Of a stretch of DNA of 64,000 nt, positions 17,751 to 27,125 are shown piece after piece. A program made the position numbers and the translations under genes. How positions within the stretch are numbered: position 1 is the first letter of the stretch; the number at the start of each line of letters is the position of its first letter. The notes under the pieces were generated by a model. That model did no database searches, had not been told where the DNA came from, and saw only the letters and a list, made by a program, of their open reading frames with translations. Origin of the DNA: Vineibacter terrae (lineage in GTDB: Bacteria; Pseudomonadota; Alphaproteobacteria; Reyranellales; Reyranellaceae); contig NZ_VDUZ01000034.1 in the NCBI RefSeq assembly GCF_008039615.1, positions 39,584-103,583 of the forward strand. The letters are read 5' to 3'.

Positions 17751-18839
17751 TCAACCGACGCGATACAGCCGGACGGCATACGGATCGGGCACGCAGCCCA
17801 GACCCGGGCCCTGCGGCACCGAGACCCGGCCGTTGGCGGGCGTCACGGCCGCGCCCATCGGCTCGGCGGCGAGCTCGACGTAGTAGCGTTCCAGCAGCGG
17901 CACCTCCAGCGCGGCGGCGAGGTGCAGCGTGTGCACGTAGCCGGGGCCGATCATGAAGCAGTGCGGCATGAACTGCACGTCGTGCGCTTCCGCCAGGGCG
18001 GCGATCTTCAGCGCCTCGCTCAGCCCGTGCGCCTTGGCGATGTCGGGCTGGACGAAATCGACGGCGCCGGCCTCGAGCATCACCCGATAGTCCGCCAGGC
18101 TGCCGGCGTTCTCGCCGGCCGCGATCGGGATCGTCGTCGATCGCCGCAGCGCGGCCAGCGCGTGCATGTTCTCGGGCGGCCAGGTCGGCTCCTCCAGCCA
18201 CATCAGGTCGTAGGGCTCCAGGCGCCGGGCGTTGCACCTGGCTTCGGCCAACGACCACGGGCAGTTGGTGTCGAGCATCAGCGCGATCTCGCGCCCGGCC
18301 GCGGCGCGCGCGGCCGGCACTGTCTCCACCAGCACCTCGTGCAGCTTCACGGCACCGTAGCCTTCCCTCACTGCCCGTTCGACCGTGTCGGCGGCGGCGC
18401 GCGGCTCACCGTATCGGGTCAGGCTGGCGTAGAGCGGAATCTCGTTGCGGCCGGCGCCGCCCAGCAGGCGATACAGCGGCAGGCCGGCAGCCTGCCCGAG
18501 GATGTCCCACAATGCGAGGTCGACCGCCGAGACGCAGAAAGCCATCACGCCGACGCGGCCGAAATTGTGGTGCAGCCTTTCCAGCTCCCGCTTGATGGCG
18601 CTGATTTGCGTGGCGTCGCGGCCGAGCAGCACCGGCGCGACATGCGTGTCGAACAGCGCCTTGAGCGCCAGCTCGCCGTTCTTGGTGAAGACCTCGCCCC
18701 AGCCGCTCAGGCCCTGGTCGGTGTCGATGCGCACCATCAGCGTCTGGAAGGCCTTGCGATCGCCGCTGCCACGCCAGATGCCGCCATGGTCCTCGAACGG
18801 GATCGCCAGCAGGATCGACTCGACACGCGTGATCTTCAT
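17751..18839 (-). CDS. Mandelate racemase/muconate lactonizing enzyme family protein
   Basis: A 362-residue enolase-superfamily enzyme. The N-terminal capping domain begins MKITRVESILLAIPFEDHGG. The barrel contains the catalytic K-x-H element AVKLHE, metal ligands in LDTN, WLEEP and AAGEN, and a histidine in PHCF that suits an MR-type dyad. Family members abstract a proton alpha to a carboxylate in dehydratases, racemases and cycloisomerases; the exact reaction cannot be read from sequence. ATG 18839 follows CGGGAGAA; longer open sequence upstream lacks family similarity. It is followed by the IclR gene after 111 bases on the same strand. Confidence 0.9.
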   Translation of the reverse strand: MKITRVESILLAIPFEDHGGIWRGSGDRKAFQTLMVRIDTDQGLSGWGEVFTKNGELALKALFDTHVAPVLLGRDATQISAIKRELERLHHNFGRVGVMAFCVSAVDLALWDILGQAAGLPLYRLLGGAGRNEIPLYASLTRYGEPRAAADTVERAVREGYGAVKLHEVLVETVPAARAAAGREIALMLDTNCPWSLAEARCNARRLEPYDLMWLEEPTWPPENMHALAALRRSTTIPIAAGENAGSLADYRVMLEAGAVDFVQPDIAKAHGLSEALKIAALAEAHDVQFMPHCFMIGPGYVHTLHLAAALEVPLLERYYVELAAEPMGAAVTPANGRVSVPQGPGLGCVPDPYAVRLYRVG

Positions 18840-18898
18840 GACGTTCTCCCGGCTGGCTCCTCTTCCCACGGCGGGAAGGGCGGGGCATGAGCGCGCAA

Positions 18899-20806
18899 TC
18901 AGGGCGGCGATGGCCGCGGCGGCAGCTTGACGATCTTGGCGCCGGACGGCTCGCCGCCGGCCTGAGGCACGGCGCCTCCCGCCGGCCCTGGCACGCGCGG
19001 GACAGGCTCGGGGCGCGTCGATGAAGCCTCGGCGTCGGGCGTCGGAGCGCCTGCGTGCCCGGACGGACGCAGCGCGCGCCACCGCGCCATTGCCGTCTCG
19101 TACTCGTCGGCAGGTGTCGGCGCGTTGCCCGCCTCCTCGACGGGCGGCGCCGTCGCGGCCACGTCACCGCGCGCCATCCGCGACAGGGATTGCAGCGTCG
19201 TCGGCCCGGTGATGCGCGCGGGTGCGGTCAGGTCGGGCCTGGTCGAGCGCACCGGCCACGGCACCTCGAGCTCGTGGGGCGGCGTGACCGGCTCGTCAGC
19301 GCTGAGCGGCCGGTCGCGACCTCGACGCGCCGGCCGTCGCTTGCCGAACCGCTGCGGCTCGACGACCTCGACAGCCAACGCCTGCGCGGCCGCCAGGCCC
19401 ATCAGCAGCATGAACGTCACCGCGACGGCCGGCATCTGGATGCCGAAATCGACCGCCGAATGCGCGCCGACCTGGGCAGCGATCGCGACGGCCACGATCG
19501 AGGTGATGGCCGCGCGGGCCCGGAAGAGCATGCTGGCGAGGCACAGGCCGACGCTGGCGCCGATCAGCACCAGGCTGAGCGCCAAGGCGGGAAGGCCGCC
19601 TTCGACCGCAAGCTCGACATAGGTGTTGTGCGCCAGGTCGACATAGTTGTCGAAGACCGCGTTCCCGTCATTGGCGAGGTTGAAGGCGGTGCCGAAGCTG
19701 CCCAGGCCCTGCCCCACCCATGGATGTGCCGTCACCGCGGCGACGGCGGTGCTGAACACGGCCGCCCGGGCCTCGGGGCCCTGATCTGTTGTCATCAGGC
19801 GCTTGGCCAGGAAATCGCCGCTCAACATCAGGATGCCGGCGACGGCGGCGCCGGCGAGCAGCGCGCCGATCAGGAACGTGCGCGGCCTGATCTCACGCGC
19901 GACCAGCAGGCCCACGGCAAACACGGCCAGGGCCAGCACCAGGCTGGCCACGCCGGCACGTGAGCCCGTGAGAGTGACGGCGACCAGTCCCGTGAGGATG
20001 GCGGCGATCGCAATGTACAGCGATGCCGATGCCTGCTCGGAGAGCATGAGCAGGAAGCGCTGCGCCGTCTGTCGGCGGCGGGTGAAGCGCTGCAGCTCCG
20101 TCATCAGCGGCACGAGGCCGACAAGCACCGCAATGCCGGCATAGGTCGCGTAGGCATTGCGGTTGACGAAGGTGGCGGTGACGCTGTCGGGGTAGGCTTC
20201 CTTGTCGAACCACAGGATGCTGCGATCACCGGCGAAATGAATGAACAGGCCGTAGAAGGCGTAGGCGAAGCCGGCCAGGCAGATGGCCCAGAATCCCAGC
20301 CATGCCCGCCGCCGATCCCGTCCCAGCTCCAATGCCAGCAGGAAGACCCCGCCATAGGCGACGATCTTCATGATCATTGTCCGGCTGGCAGCGGGATCGA
20401 GGCTGATGGTTCCCGTCAGCTTCTCGCCCAGCGCCGCGGCCGCCTGGGCCCAGGCGACGTGAGCCCAGGCGCCACCCAGCTCGGGTGAGCTCTGCACCCA
20501 GTACCAGGCGATGAGGATCACGAAGCCTGTGGCCAGCAGCGCGGCATGCCGATCGATCAGCCGGGCATGCGAGGGGCGGCGCTTGCCGCGCGGCGTGCGC
20601 GTGCTGTCGTCGGCGACGGCGGGCGCCGTTCCCGGCAGCAGCGCCTCGTAGAGGCGGCTGACGCCCCAGAGCAGCAGCAGCAGCCCGACGGCAAGCGACA
20701 GCGCGCTCCAGGGCAGGGGACGGTTCGATGCCAACGGCAGCGGCGACAGGCAGACGACGGCCAGCAGGGCCCAGAAGATCAATGAGGACATGTCGGACAA
20801 GCGCAT
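18899..20806 (-). CDS. O-antigen ligase-like (Wzy_C) polytopic membrane protein
   Basis: About 635 residues with some ten to twelve membrane segments over the first 480 residues and a large periplasmic loop holding the ligase/polymerase-type motif DLAHNTYVELAVEGG. The remaining about 150 residues are Pro/Ala/Arg-rich and probably disordered and cytoplasmic, an uncommon tail. Members polymerise or ligate surface polysaccharide. Start is uncertain: GTG 20842, ATG 20806 and ATG 20791 are in frame and none has a strong ribosome site. It is divergent from the nucleotidyltransferase-fold gene, which may act in the same surface-glycan pathway. Confidence 0.8.
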   Translation of the reverse strand: MRLSDMSSLIFWALLAVVCLSPLPLASNRPLPWSALSLAVGLLLLLWGVSRLYEALLPGTAPAVADDSTRTPRGKRRPSHARLIDRHAALLATGFVILIAWYWVQSSPELGGAWAHVAWAQAAAALGEKLTGTISLDPAASRTMIMKIVAYGGVFLLALELGRDRRRAWLGFWAICLAGFAYAFYGLFIHFAGDRSILWFDKEAYPDSVTATFVNRNAYATYAGIAVLVGLVPLMTELQRFTRRRQTAQRFLLMLSEQASASLYIAIAAILTGLVAVTLTGSRAGVASLVLALAVFAVGLLVAREIRPRTFLIGALLAGAAVAGILMLSGDFLAKRLMTTDQGPEARAAVFSTAVAAVTAHPWVGQGLGSFGTAFNLANDGNAVFDNYVDLAHNTYVELAVEGGLPALALSLVLIGASVGLCLASMLFRARAAITSIVAVAIAAQVGAHSAVDFGIQMPAVAVTFMLLMGLAAAQALAVEVVEPQRFGKRRPARRGRDRPLSADEPVTPPHELEVPWPVRSTRPDLTAPARITGPTTLQSLSRMARGDVAATAPPVEEAGNAPTPADEYETAMARWRALRPSGHAGAPTPDAEASSTRPEPVPRVPGPAGGAVPQAGGEPSGAKIVKLPPRPSPP

Positions 20807-20929
20807 CCCGCGGCTTGGCCGCGGTGGTTGCTGATATTCCACCTTAGCATATGCCTATGATACGTTGCCATAATTGAGCATAAACCGTCACGAGACCCGG
20901 AAGCGTGCTCAGGTAGGGGTGGAAGGGGG

Positions 20930-22054
20930 ATGCCGGCCCGCATCGATGTCGCCTCAGCGCGTGAGCCGCTGTCGCCGGACGCCGCGTCCCTGCTGCTGTG
21001 GCGCACGGTGCTGACCGGCGCCGTGGACGCGGAGGCCGTCGACCCGCCGACCGCGGACATGGTGCGGATGCTGGCCCGGCGGCTGACGGCGCGCTGCTCG
21101 GCCGGCTGGGCGGCGTCCCTGCTGGCGCCGCTGACGCCGTTGCTGGGCGGGCCGGTGATCGACCCGGCGGCAGCGGCAGCGTCGGTGCTGCTCTCCAGGC
21201 TGACGCTGGCGGCCCAGGTCACGGCCTTGCGGCGCATGACCGAGGCTGGGCTGCACCCGATCGTTCTCAAGGGCCTGGCCAACGCGCATCGGATCTATGA
21301 TACGCCGACGCCGCGCGTGCTGGGCGATCTCGACGTGCTGCTGCCGCGCGCCGAGATCGGCGCCGCCATCGACGTGTTCACGCCGCTGGGCTACCGCTTC
21401 GGCAGCGCGCGGCGCACGCGCTGGGGCTTCGTGTCCGACGCCAGCTACGTGCCCTTCCATTCCCCTGACGGCGTCACCAATATCGACCTTCATGTCCAGC
21501 CCGATGCCTGGCCCCTGCCGCTGGGGCTGGCGGCCGACGATGTTCGCGCCGGCGCCAGGACGCTCACCATTGCGGATGGCGTGGTCCGCATGCCCTGCGA
21601 CGAGCATGTGCTGCTGATCTGCCTCTCGAACATCGCCAAGGACCGCTTCGACTGGCGGTGCATGTCCAAGGCGATCGACGTGGCCCGCCTCCTCGTGCGC
21701 CATGGCCAGGCGTTGGACTGGCGCGAGATCGAAGATCGTGCCGCGCGCGCCCGCCTGCGCCGGCCGCTGGATGCGCTGCTCGCGCTGCTGACGGCGCTGG
21801 GCCTGCCGGCCGCGCTGGTGCCGCGCACCGTGATGGCGCCCCGTGGGCTCGCCGGCCGGACATGGCGGCGCATCGTGGCCGACTGGCGCAGCGTGTTCGC
21901 CGGCGAGCTCTCGGGCGGCGACCTGCTGTGGCGGGATCTGACCCTGGCCCAGACGCCCGCGACCTTCGCGCGTTTCAACTGGTGGCGCGTGAAGGGCCTG
22001 GTACGGCCGGCGGACGGGGTTCCGCCGGAGGCCCGTGCGCGCGGGCTTGCCTGA
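20930..22054 (+). CDS. Nucleotidyltransferase-fold family protein (NTP_transf_5-like)
   Basis: A 374-residue protein with the uncharacterised nucleotidyltransferase signature. LHPIVLKGLANAHRIYD is followed by PRVLGDLDVLLPRAEI, where the D-L-D pair would bind metal, and by a later NIDLHVQPDAWPLP segment. Such proteins occur in capsule and exopolysaccharide loci and next to HprK-related kinases; no activity has been firmly assigned to them that I can cite. A GGAAGGGGG-like ribosome site precedes ATG 20930. It is divergent from the O-antigen-ligase-like gene. Confidence 0.78.
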   Translation: MPARIDVASAREPLSPDAASLLLWRTVLTGAVDAEAVDPPTADMVRMLARRLTARCSAGWAASLLAPLTPLLGGPVIDPAAAAASVLLSRLTLAAQVTALRRMTEAGLHPIVLKGLANAHRIYDTPTPRVLGDLDVLLPRAEIGAAIDVFTPLGYRFGSARRTRWGFVSDASYVPFHSPDGVTNIDLHVQPDAWPLPLGLAADDVRAGARTLTIADGVVRMPCDEHVLLICLSNIAKDRFDWRCMSKAIDVARLLVRHGQALDWREIEDRAARARLRRPLDALLALLTALGLPAALVPRTVMAPRGLAGRTWRRIVADWRSVFAGELSGGDLLWRDLTLAQTPATFARFNWWRVKGLVRPADGVPPEARARGLA

Positions 22055-22172
22055 TTCAGGCGGTCGGGGCGTAGCAGGCCGTGCTGGGCCAGCATGGTCG
22101 TCGCCTCGATATCGCCACCGTCATTGTGGAAGGCGGGCGCGCCGGCGCCGAACAGCGTTGCGTGGTACGACA

Positions 22173-22189
22173 TATCGCGAAACGCGATA
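22173..22189. promoter_or_regulatory. Perfect inverted repeat downstream of aph
   Basis: TATCGCG-AAA-CGCGATA is a perfect 7-base-arm inverted repeat, 10 bases beyond the aph stop codon on the minus strand. No T-run follows it, so it is a weak intrinsic terminator at best and could equally be a protein-binding dyad. Confidence 0.4.
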
Positions 22190-22198
22190 CCACTATCG

Positions 22199-22990
22199 TC
22201 AGAAGAACTCGTCGAGCAGCCGGTAGAAGTCCAGCTTGCCGCGATCGATGGCGCCGCCGTAGTGGCGCAGGAACGGCTCGGTCCATTCTTCGCCGAGATT
22301 GTAGCGGATGCTCCAGCAAGCCAGCGCCAGGTCCTGATGGCGGTCCGCGACGCCCAGCCGTCCGCAATCGATGAATCCGGTGAACAGGCCGGCATCCACC
22401 AGCAGATTGGGCAGGCATGCGTCGCCATGCGTGACCGCGAGATCTTCCCCTTGCGGCCGCCGTGCTGTGAGCTCTTCGACAAGGTCCGACGCGGTGCGGC
22501 CCAGGCGCTCGTCGTCGAAATCGCTTTCGTCGACGACGCCGGCGGCGACGCGGGCCCGTGCCTGGGCGATCCGCTGCTGCAGGCGGTGGTCAAACGGGCA
22601 GGTCGCAATGTCGATCCGGTGCAGATCGCGCAGCGCGCCGGCAGCCAGCGCGACGATCCGGCTCGGCTCCAGCTGAGCCGAGGAGGCAAGGTCGCGACCC
22701 GGCACGGCCGTCGTCAGCAGCCAGCTGCGGCCCTCATCGAGGGCTTCTGCCAGCACTCGGGCGGCAGCGACATGCCGGCTCGCCAGCCAGCGCAGCCGGG
22801 CAGCCTCCCCGGGCAGCTCGCTGAACGGGCCGGCGGGCTCGGTCTTCGCGAACAGCGTCGGGCGTCCTTCCGCTTCGAGGCGAAACACCAGCGCGTCGGA
22901 ATGGCCGATGGTCTGCCGGTGCCAGGCATAGCCTTGCAGATCCGACTGCCATGCACGCGGCGTCGTCAGGGGAGGGCGAGACGAGGTCAT
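22199..22990 (-). CDS. aph(3'): Aminoglycoside 3'-phosphotransferase, APH(3')-II type
   Basis: A 263-residue kinase-fold enzyme, the exact size class of APH(3') enzymes that phosphorylate kanamycin/neomycin at the 3'-hydroxyl. Residues visible: Lys49 (LFAKTE) for ATP, catalytic Asp190 in VTHGDACLPNLL, metal Asp208 in GFIDCGRLGVADRHQD, and the terminal FYRLLDEFF, which matches the end of the Tn5 APH(3')-IIa family. The N-terminal blocks QTIGHSDALVFRL and ATCPFDH also match. ATG 22990 gives the family length. No insertion sequence flanks it, so it looks chromosomal. Resistance is a prediction; the natural substrate could differ. Confidence 0.9.
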   Translation of the reverse strand: MTSSRPPLTTPRAWQSDLQGYAWHRQTIGHSDALVFRLEAEGRPTLFAKTEPAGPFSELPGEAARLRWLASRHVAAARVLAEALDEGRSWLLTTAVPGRDLASSAQLEPSRIVALAAGALRDLHRIDIATCPFDHRLQQRIAQARARVAAGVVDESDFDDERLGRTASDLVEELTARRPQGEDLAVTHGDACLPNLLVDAGLFTGFIDCGRLGVADRHQDLALACWSIRYNLGEEWTEPFLRHYGGAIDRGKLDFYRLLDEFF

Positions 22991-23127
22991 GCCGCCCGTC
23001 GTCCGCCGCGCCACGGGCGGTTCCGAAGCAGGCGCTCGATCACGGCAGGGATCAGCGCCGCGGTGTCGCGGACGGCTCGCGATGCCTTGCCCTTGGGCGT
23101 GAAGGCCAGGCTGCATCTCAGCTCCAT
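22987..23127 (-). CDS. Possible small protein coupled to aph
   Basis: A 46-residue open frame beginning MELRCSLAFTPKGKASR and ending in an Arg-rich tail, with the segment AALIPAVIERLL in between. Its TGA overlaps the aph start codon (ATGA), the spacing pattern of translationally coupled genes, and GGGGAC lies ahead of its ATG. No family is recognised and codon use cannot settle the matter in such GC-rich sequence. Confidence 0.25.
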   Translation of the reverse strand: MELRCSLAFTPKGKASRAVRDTAALIPAVIERLLRNRPWRGGRRAA

Positions 23128-23399
23128 CGATTGCGTCCCCAACGCGCCGTCTGTGTCGCGGGCTCATGAAATCTAACAGCGGGCTTCAGGAAAAGTTGCT
23201 TTTTCGCGGCCCCACGCGCCGCCATAGTCCCGGCTCCACGAGGGCGGTGACACGATGCGCGCAAGGCGATGTTGGATCATGTGAGCTGACGGAAACCCCG
23301 TCCCCTCCAGCATTCTCTTAGGCACAGCGCGCTTTCTGACGTGATCGCACGGGCCCTTCGGCCCCGCGTCGCGCGCCCCTCTGCAAGGAAATCCGCATC
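22991..23399. other. Intergenic region upstream of ssuA
   Basis: About 409 bases between the divergent aph and ssuA genes. Apart from the possible 46-residue frame at 22987-23127, I see no gene. The right part (23190-23399) must hold the ssu promoter and any sulfur-starvation control site, but no recognisable CysB-type motif or hexamer pair stands out. Confidence 0.5.
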
Positions 23400-24341
23400 A
23401 TGACCACTCGACGACTCCTGCTCGGCGCCGCCCTCGGCGCGCTCGCGCTCAGCGGCACGGCCGCGGCCCAGGACCTGAAGGAATTCCGCATCGGCTACCA
23501 GAAGGGTGGGCTGCTGGCGGTGGTGAAGCAGCAGAAGACGATCGAAGCCCGCTTCAAGACGCTGGGCGTCGCTTCCGTCAAGTGGATCGAGTTCCAATAC
23601 GGACCGCCGCTGCTGGAAGCACTGGGCGTGGGATCGATCGATCTCGGCACCGTCGGCGACACGCCGCCGATCTTCGCCCAGGCCGCCGGCGCCAATGTCG
23701 TCTATGTCGCTGCCACGCCGGCGTCGGAGTCTGCCCTGATTGTGCCAGCGGCCTCGCCGATCAGGTCGCTGGCCGACCTGAAGGGCAGGAAGGTCGCCTT
23801 CGCCCGCGGCTCGAGCTCGCACAACCTGACTGTCCAGGTTCTGGCCAAGGCCGGTCTCACCTATGCCGATATCACGCCGGTGTACTTGACGCCGGCCGAT
23901 GCGGCGGCAGCGTTCGCACGCGGCAGCATCGATGCCTGGACGATCTGGGATCCATACTACGCGATTGCCGAGAAGCGACAGAAGGCACGCACCCTGGCGA
24001 CGACCAAGGATGTGGACGGCAGCAACTCGTTCTATCTCGCCAATCGCGATTTCGCGAAGCGCCACCCCGAGGCTCTGCGCGCCGTGCTCGACGAGCTGGC
24101 CAAGGCCACCCAGTGGGCGGACAAGAATCGCGACAAGCTGGCGGCCGCGATATCGGAGGTCACCGGCGTCGAGCTGGAGGCGCAGCAGGCCGCGGTCAAC
24201 CGCGCCAGGATCAATTTCGGCCCCGTCAGCGATGCGGTGATCGCGCAGCAGCAGGCGATCGCGGACACGTTCGTGAAGCTTGGCCTGATCCCCAGGGCGA
24301 TCACCGTGCGCGACGCCGTCTGGCGGCCGTCCGGAAGCTGA
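23400..24341 (+). CDS. ssuA: Aliphatic sulfonate ABC transporter substrate-binding protein SsuA
   Basis: A 313-residue periplasmic protein with signal peptide (residues 1-24, cleavage after TAAAQ region). SsuA family blocks are clear: [36 protein letters not shown], and [18 protein letters not shown]. It binds alkanesulfonates under sulfate limitation and delivers them to SsuBC. It starts the plus-strand sulfonate operon; AAGGA precedes ATG 23400. Confidence 0.94.
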   Translation: MTTRRLLLGAALGALALSGTAAAQDLKEFRIGYQKGGLLAVVKQQKTIEARFKTLGVASVKWIEFQYGPPLLEALGVGSIDLGTVGDTPPIFAQAAGANVVYVAATPASESALIVPAASPIRSLADLKGRKVAFARGSSSHNLTVQVLAKAGLTYADITPVYLTPADAAAAFARGSIDAWTIWDPYYAIAEKRQKARTLATTKDVDGSNSFYLANRDFAKRHPEALRAVLDELAKATQWADKNRDKLAAAISEVTGVELEAQQAAVNRARINFGPVSDAVIAQQQAIADTFVKLGLIPRAITVRDAVWRPSGS

Positions 24342-24376
24342 GCCGTCTGCCGCACATGCGTTCCAAGGTGATTCCC

Positions 24377-25537
24377 ATGACCGTTCAGTCCCCGCTCGAC
24401 TTCTTCTGGTTCATTCCCACGCATGGCGATGGCGCCTATCTCGGCGCCGAGCACCGCCAGCGGCCGGCCGACTTCGCCTATTTCCGGCAGGTCGCGACCG
24501 CCGTCGACCAGCTCGGCTATGGCGGCGTGCTGCTGCCGACTGGCCAGAGCTGCGAGGATTCGTGGATCACCGCGGCCGGCCTGGCGACGGCGACACAGCA
24601 TCTGAAGTTCCTGGTCGCGCTGCGGCCGGGGGTCGTTTCGCCCACCTTCGCCGCGCGCCAGACGGCGGCGCTCGACCGGATGAGCGGCGGCCGGCTGCTG
24701 CTCAACGTGGTGGTGGGCGGCAACCCCGCCGAGCTCGCCGGCGATGGCGTCTTCCTGCCGCATGACGAGCGCTACGCGCAGGCCGGCGAGTTCCTTGCGA
24801 TCTGGCGCAAGCTGCTGTCGGGCGAGACCGTCGACGTCGACGGCAGATACTATCGCGTGCGCGGCAGCCGGCTCGACTTTCCGCCCGTGCAGCGTCCCTA
24901 TCCGCCGCTCTATTTCGGCGGCTCCTCCGATGCCGGCCAGGAGCTCGCGGCCGAGCAGGTCGACCTCTATCTCACCTGGGGCGAGCCGGTGGCCCAGGTG
25001 GCCGAGAAGATCGCGGCGGCGCGCGCCCGTGCCGCGGCGCGCGGCCGCACGTTGCGCTTCGGCATCCGGCTGCACTTCATCGTGCGCGAGACCGAGGCCG
25101 AGGCATGGGCGGCAGCCGATCGTCTGATCAGCCGCGTGACCGACGCCCAGATCGCGCACGCGCAGCGCCGCTTCCGCGAGGAGATGGATTCGGTCGGGCA
25201 GCATCGCATGGCGGCGCTGCACGGCGGACGGCGTGACCGGCTGGAGGTCGCGCCCAACCTATGGGCCGGCATCGGCCTGGTGCGCGGCGGCGCCGGCACG
25301 GCGCTGGTCGGCGATCCCGCGACCGTCGCGGCACGCCTGCGGGAATACCAGGCCGTCGGCGTGGATACGATCATCGGCTCGGGCTACCCGCATCTCGAGG
25401 AAGCCTATCGCGTGGCCGAGCTGCTGTTCCCGGCGCTGGGCCATCAAGGTCGGCGCCCGTCGGTCAGCGGCGTCGTCACCAACGAATTCGCGGTCGGCTC
25501 GCACGCCGCGCCACGTCTCCAGGCTGCGGCGTCATGA
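24377..25537 (+). CDS. ssuD: FMNH2-dependent alkanesulfonate monooxygenase SsuD
   Basis: A 386-residue bacterial-luciferase-fold enzyme that cleaves alkanesulfonates to aldehyde and sulfite using FMNH2 and O2. Recognisable SsuD blocks are [49 protein letters not shown] and [15 protein letters not shown] 24377 follows AAGGTG; ATG 24356 would add seven residues. The stop overlaps ssuC (ATGA). No SsuE-type FMN reductase is seen in the cluster, so reduced flavin must come from elsewhere. Confidence 0.94.
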   Translation: MTVQSPLDFFWFIPTHGDGAYLGAEHRQRPADFAYFRQVATAVDQLGYGGVLLPTGQSCEDSWITAAGLATATQHLKFLVALRPGVVSPTFAARQTAALDRMSGGRLLLNVVVGGNPAELAGDGVFLPHDERYAQAGEFLAIWRKLLSGETVDVDGRYYRVRGSRLDFPPVQRPYPPLYFGGSSDAGQELAAEQVDLYLTWGEPVAQVAEKIAAARARAAARGRTLRFGIRLHFIVRETEAEAWAAADRLISRVTDAQIAHAQRRFREEMDSVGQHRMAALHGGRRDRLEVAPNLWAGIGLVRGGAGTALVGDPATVAARLREYQAVGVDTIIGSGYPHLEEAYRVAELLFPALGHQGRRPSVSGVVTNEFAVGSHAAPRLQAAAS

Positions 25538-26313
25538 GCCGGATCGCCGGCCTGGTTCCGCGCAACGGCGCGGGCTGGATCCTGCCCTTGGCCCTGGTCG
25601 TGGTCTGGGAGGCGGCGTCGCGGCTGGGCGGCCTGCCGGCCACCGTGCTGCCGGCGCCGTCGGATGTGCTAGCGGCCGCGTGGCGGCTGCTGCGCTCGGG
25701 CGAGCTGACGGCCAATATCGGTGTCAGCGGTCTGCGCGCCATATCAGGCTTCGTGGTCGGCGGCGGCATCGGCCTGGCGCTGGGCCTTGCCAACGGCCTG
25801 TCGTCGCTGAGCGAGAAGCTCACCGACACCACGCTGCAGATGGTGCGCAATGTGCCGCACCTGGCGCTGATCCCGCTGGTGATCCTGTGGTTCGGCATCG
25901 AGGAGCAGGCCAAGCTCTTCCTGGTCGCGCTCGGCGTGTTCTTCCCGATGTACATCAACACGCTGCTGGGCATCCGCAGCGTCGATCCGCAGCTCGTCGA
26001 GATGGGCCGCGCCTATGGCATGGGGCGCTGGGCCTTGTTCCGGCATGTCATCCTGCCGGCGGCATTGCCGTCGGTGTTCGTCGGCCTGCGCTACGGGCTC
26101 GGCATCATGTGGCTGACCCTGATCGTGGCGGAGACGATCTCGGCCTCGTCGGGCATCGGCTACATGGCCATGCAGGCGCGTGAGTTCCTGCAAGTCGACG
26201 TGGTGGTGCTGTCGATCGTGATCTACGCCCTGCTGGGCAAGCTGGCCGACAGCGTGGCGCGCCAGCTCGAGCGCCTGTCGCTGCAGTGGCATCCCGCATT
26301 CCAGACCGCATGA
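25534..26313 (+). CDS. ssuC: Aliphatic sulfonate ABC transporter permease SsuC
   Basis: A 259-residue inner-membrane permease with about six segments. The ABC-coupling EAA loop appears as [24 protein letters not shown]. The order after SsuD and before SsuB is that of the E. coli ssu operon. Translation is coupled to ssuD through an ATGA overlap. Confidence 0.94.
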   Translation: MSRIAGLVPRNGAGWILPLALVVVWEAASRLGGLPATVLPAPSDVLAAAWRLLRSGELTANIGVSGLRAISGFVVGGGIGLALGLANGLSSLSEKLTDTTLQMVRNVPHLALIPLVILWFGIEEQAKLFLVALGVFFPMYINTLLGIRSVDPQLVEMGRAYGMGRWALFRHVILPAALPSVFVGLRYGLGIMWLTLIVAETISASSGIGYMAMQAREFLQVDVVVLSIVIYALLGKLADSVARQLERLSLQWHPAFQTA

Positions 26314-26321
26314 GGTGGACG

Positions 26322-27101
26322 ATGATCGCAACGGACAAGGACCGCGCGGGACGCGGCGTCACGGCTTACGGCGTCGGCCGCTCCTTCGGCAGCAAGACGG
26401 TGCTCGACCATCTCGACCTGCATGTGCCGGCCGGGCAGTTCGTCGCCATTGTCGGCCGCAGCGGCTGCGGCAAGAGCACCTTGCTGCGCCTGGTCGTGGG
26501 GCTGGACAAGCCCAGCGCCGGCCGGATCGTCCTCGATGATGCGGCCGATATCGGCACGACGACGCGCATCATGTTCCAGGAGCCGCGGCTGCTGCCCTGG
26601 GCGCGCGTGCTGGCCAATGTCGCGGTCGGCCTGGACCCGCGCGGCGACGCCGATCAGCGTCGCGCGCTGGCGCAGCAGGCGCTGCATGAGGTCGGCCTGG
26701 GCGATCGCGCCGGCGACTGGCCCGCGGTGCTGTCCGGCGGCCAGAAGCAGCGTGTGGCCCTGGCCCGTGCGCTGGTCAGCCGGCCGCGCCTGCTGGCATT
26801 CGACGAGCCGCTGGGCGCGCTCGACGCGCTCACCCGCATCGAGATGCAGCGTCTCATCGAGACGGTGTGGCGCGATCAGGGCTTCACCGCCATCCTCGTC
26901 ACGCACGACGTTGCCGAGGCCGTCGCGTTGGCCGACCGGGTCCTGGTCATCGAGGACGGCCGCATCGCGCTTGACCTCGATGTCGATGCGCCGCGGCCGC
27001 GCCGTCATGGCGATCCGCATCTGGCGGCGCTCGAGGGCCGTATCCTCGACCACCTGCTCGGCGATGACGATGCGGCGGCGCCGTCGAGCCGCGCCGCTTG
27101 A
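26322..27101 (+). CDS. ssuB: Aliphatic sulfonate ABC transporter ATPase SsuB
   Basis: A 259-residue ABC ATPase powering sulfonate import. Walker A is GRSGCGKST, the signature is [15 protein letters not shown], Walker B LLAFDEP, and the switch histidine is in [18 protein letters not shown] precedes ATG 26322, eight bases after ssuC. Confidence 0.94.
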   Translation: MIATDKDRAGRGVTAYGVGRSFGSKTVLDHLDLHVPAGQFVAIVGRSGCGKSTLLRLVVGLDKPSAGRIVLDDAADIGTTTRIMFQEPRLLPWARVLANVAVGLDPRGDADQRRALAQQALHEVGLGDRAGDWPAVLSGGQKQRVALARALVSRPRLLAFDEPLGALDALTRIEMQRLIETVWRDQGFTAILVTHDVAEAVALADRVLVIEDGRIALDLDVDAPRPRRHGDPHLAALEGRILDHLLGDDDAAAPSSRAA

Positions 27102-27125
27102 TCACGCGCCGCCGGAGCTGTCGCG

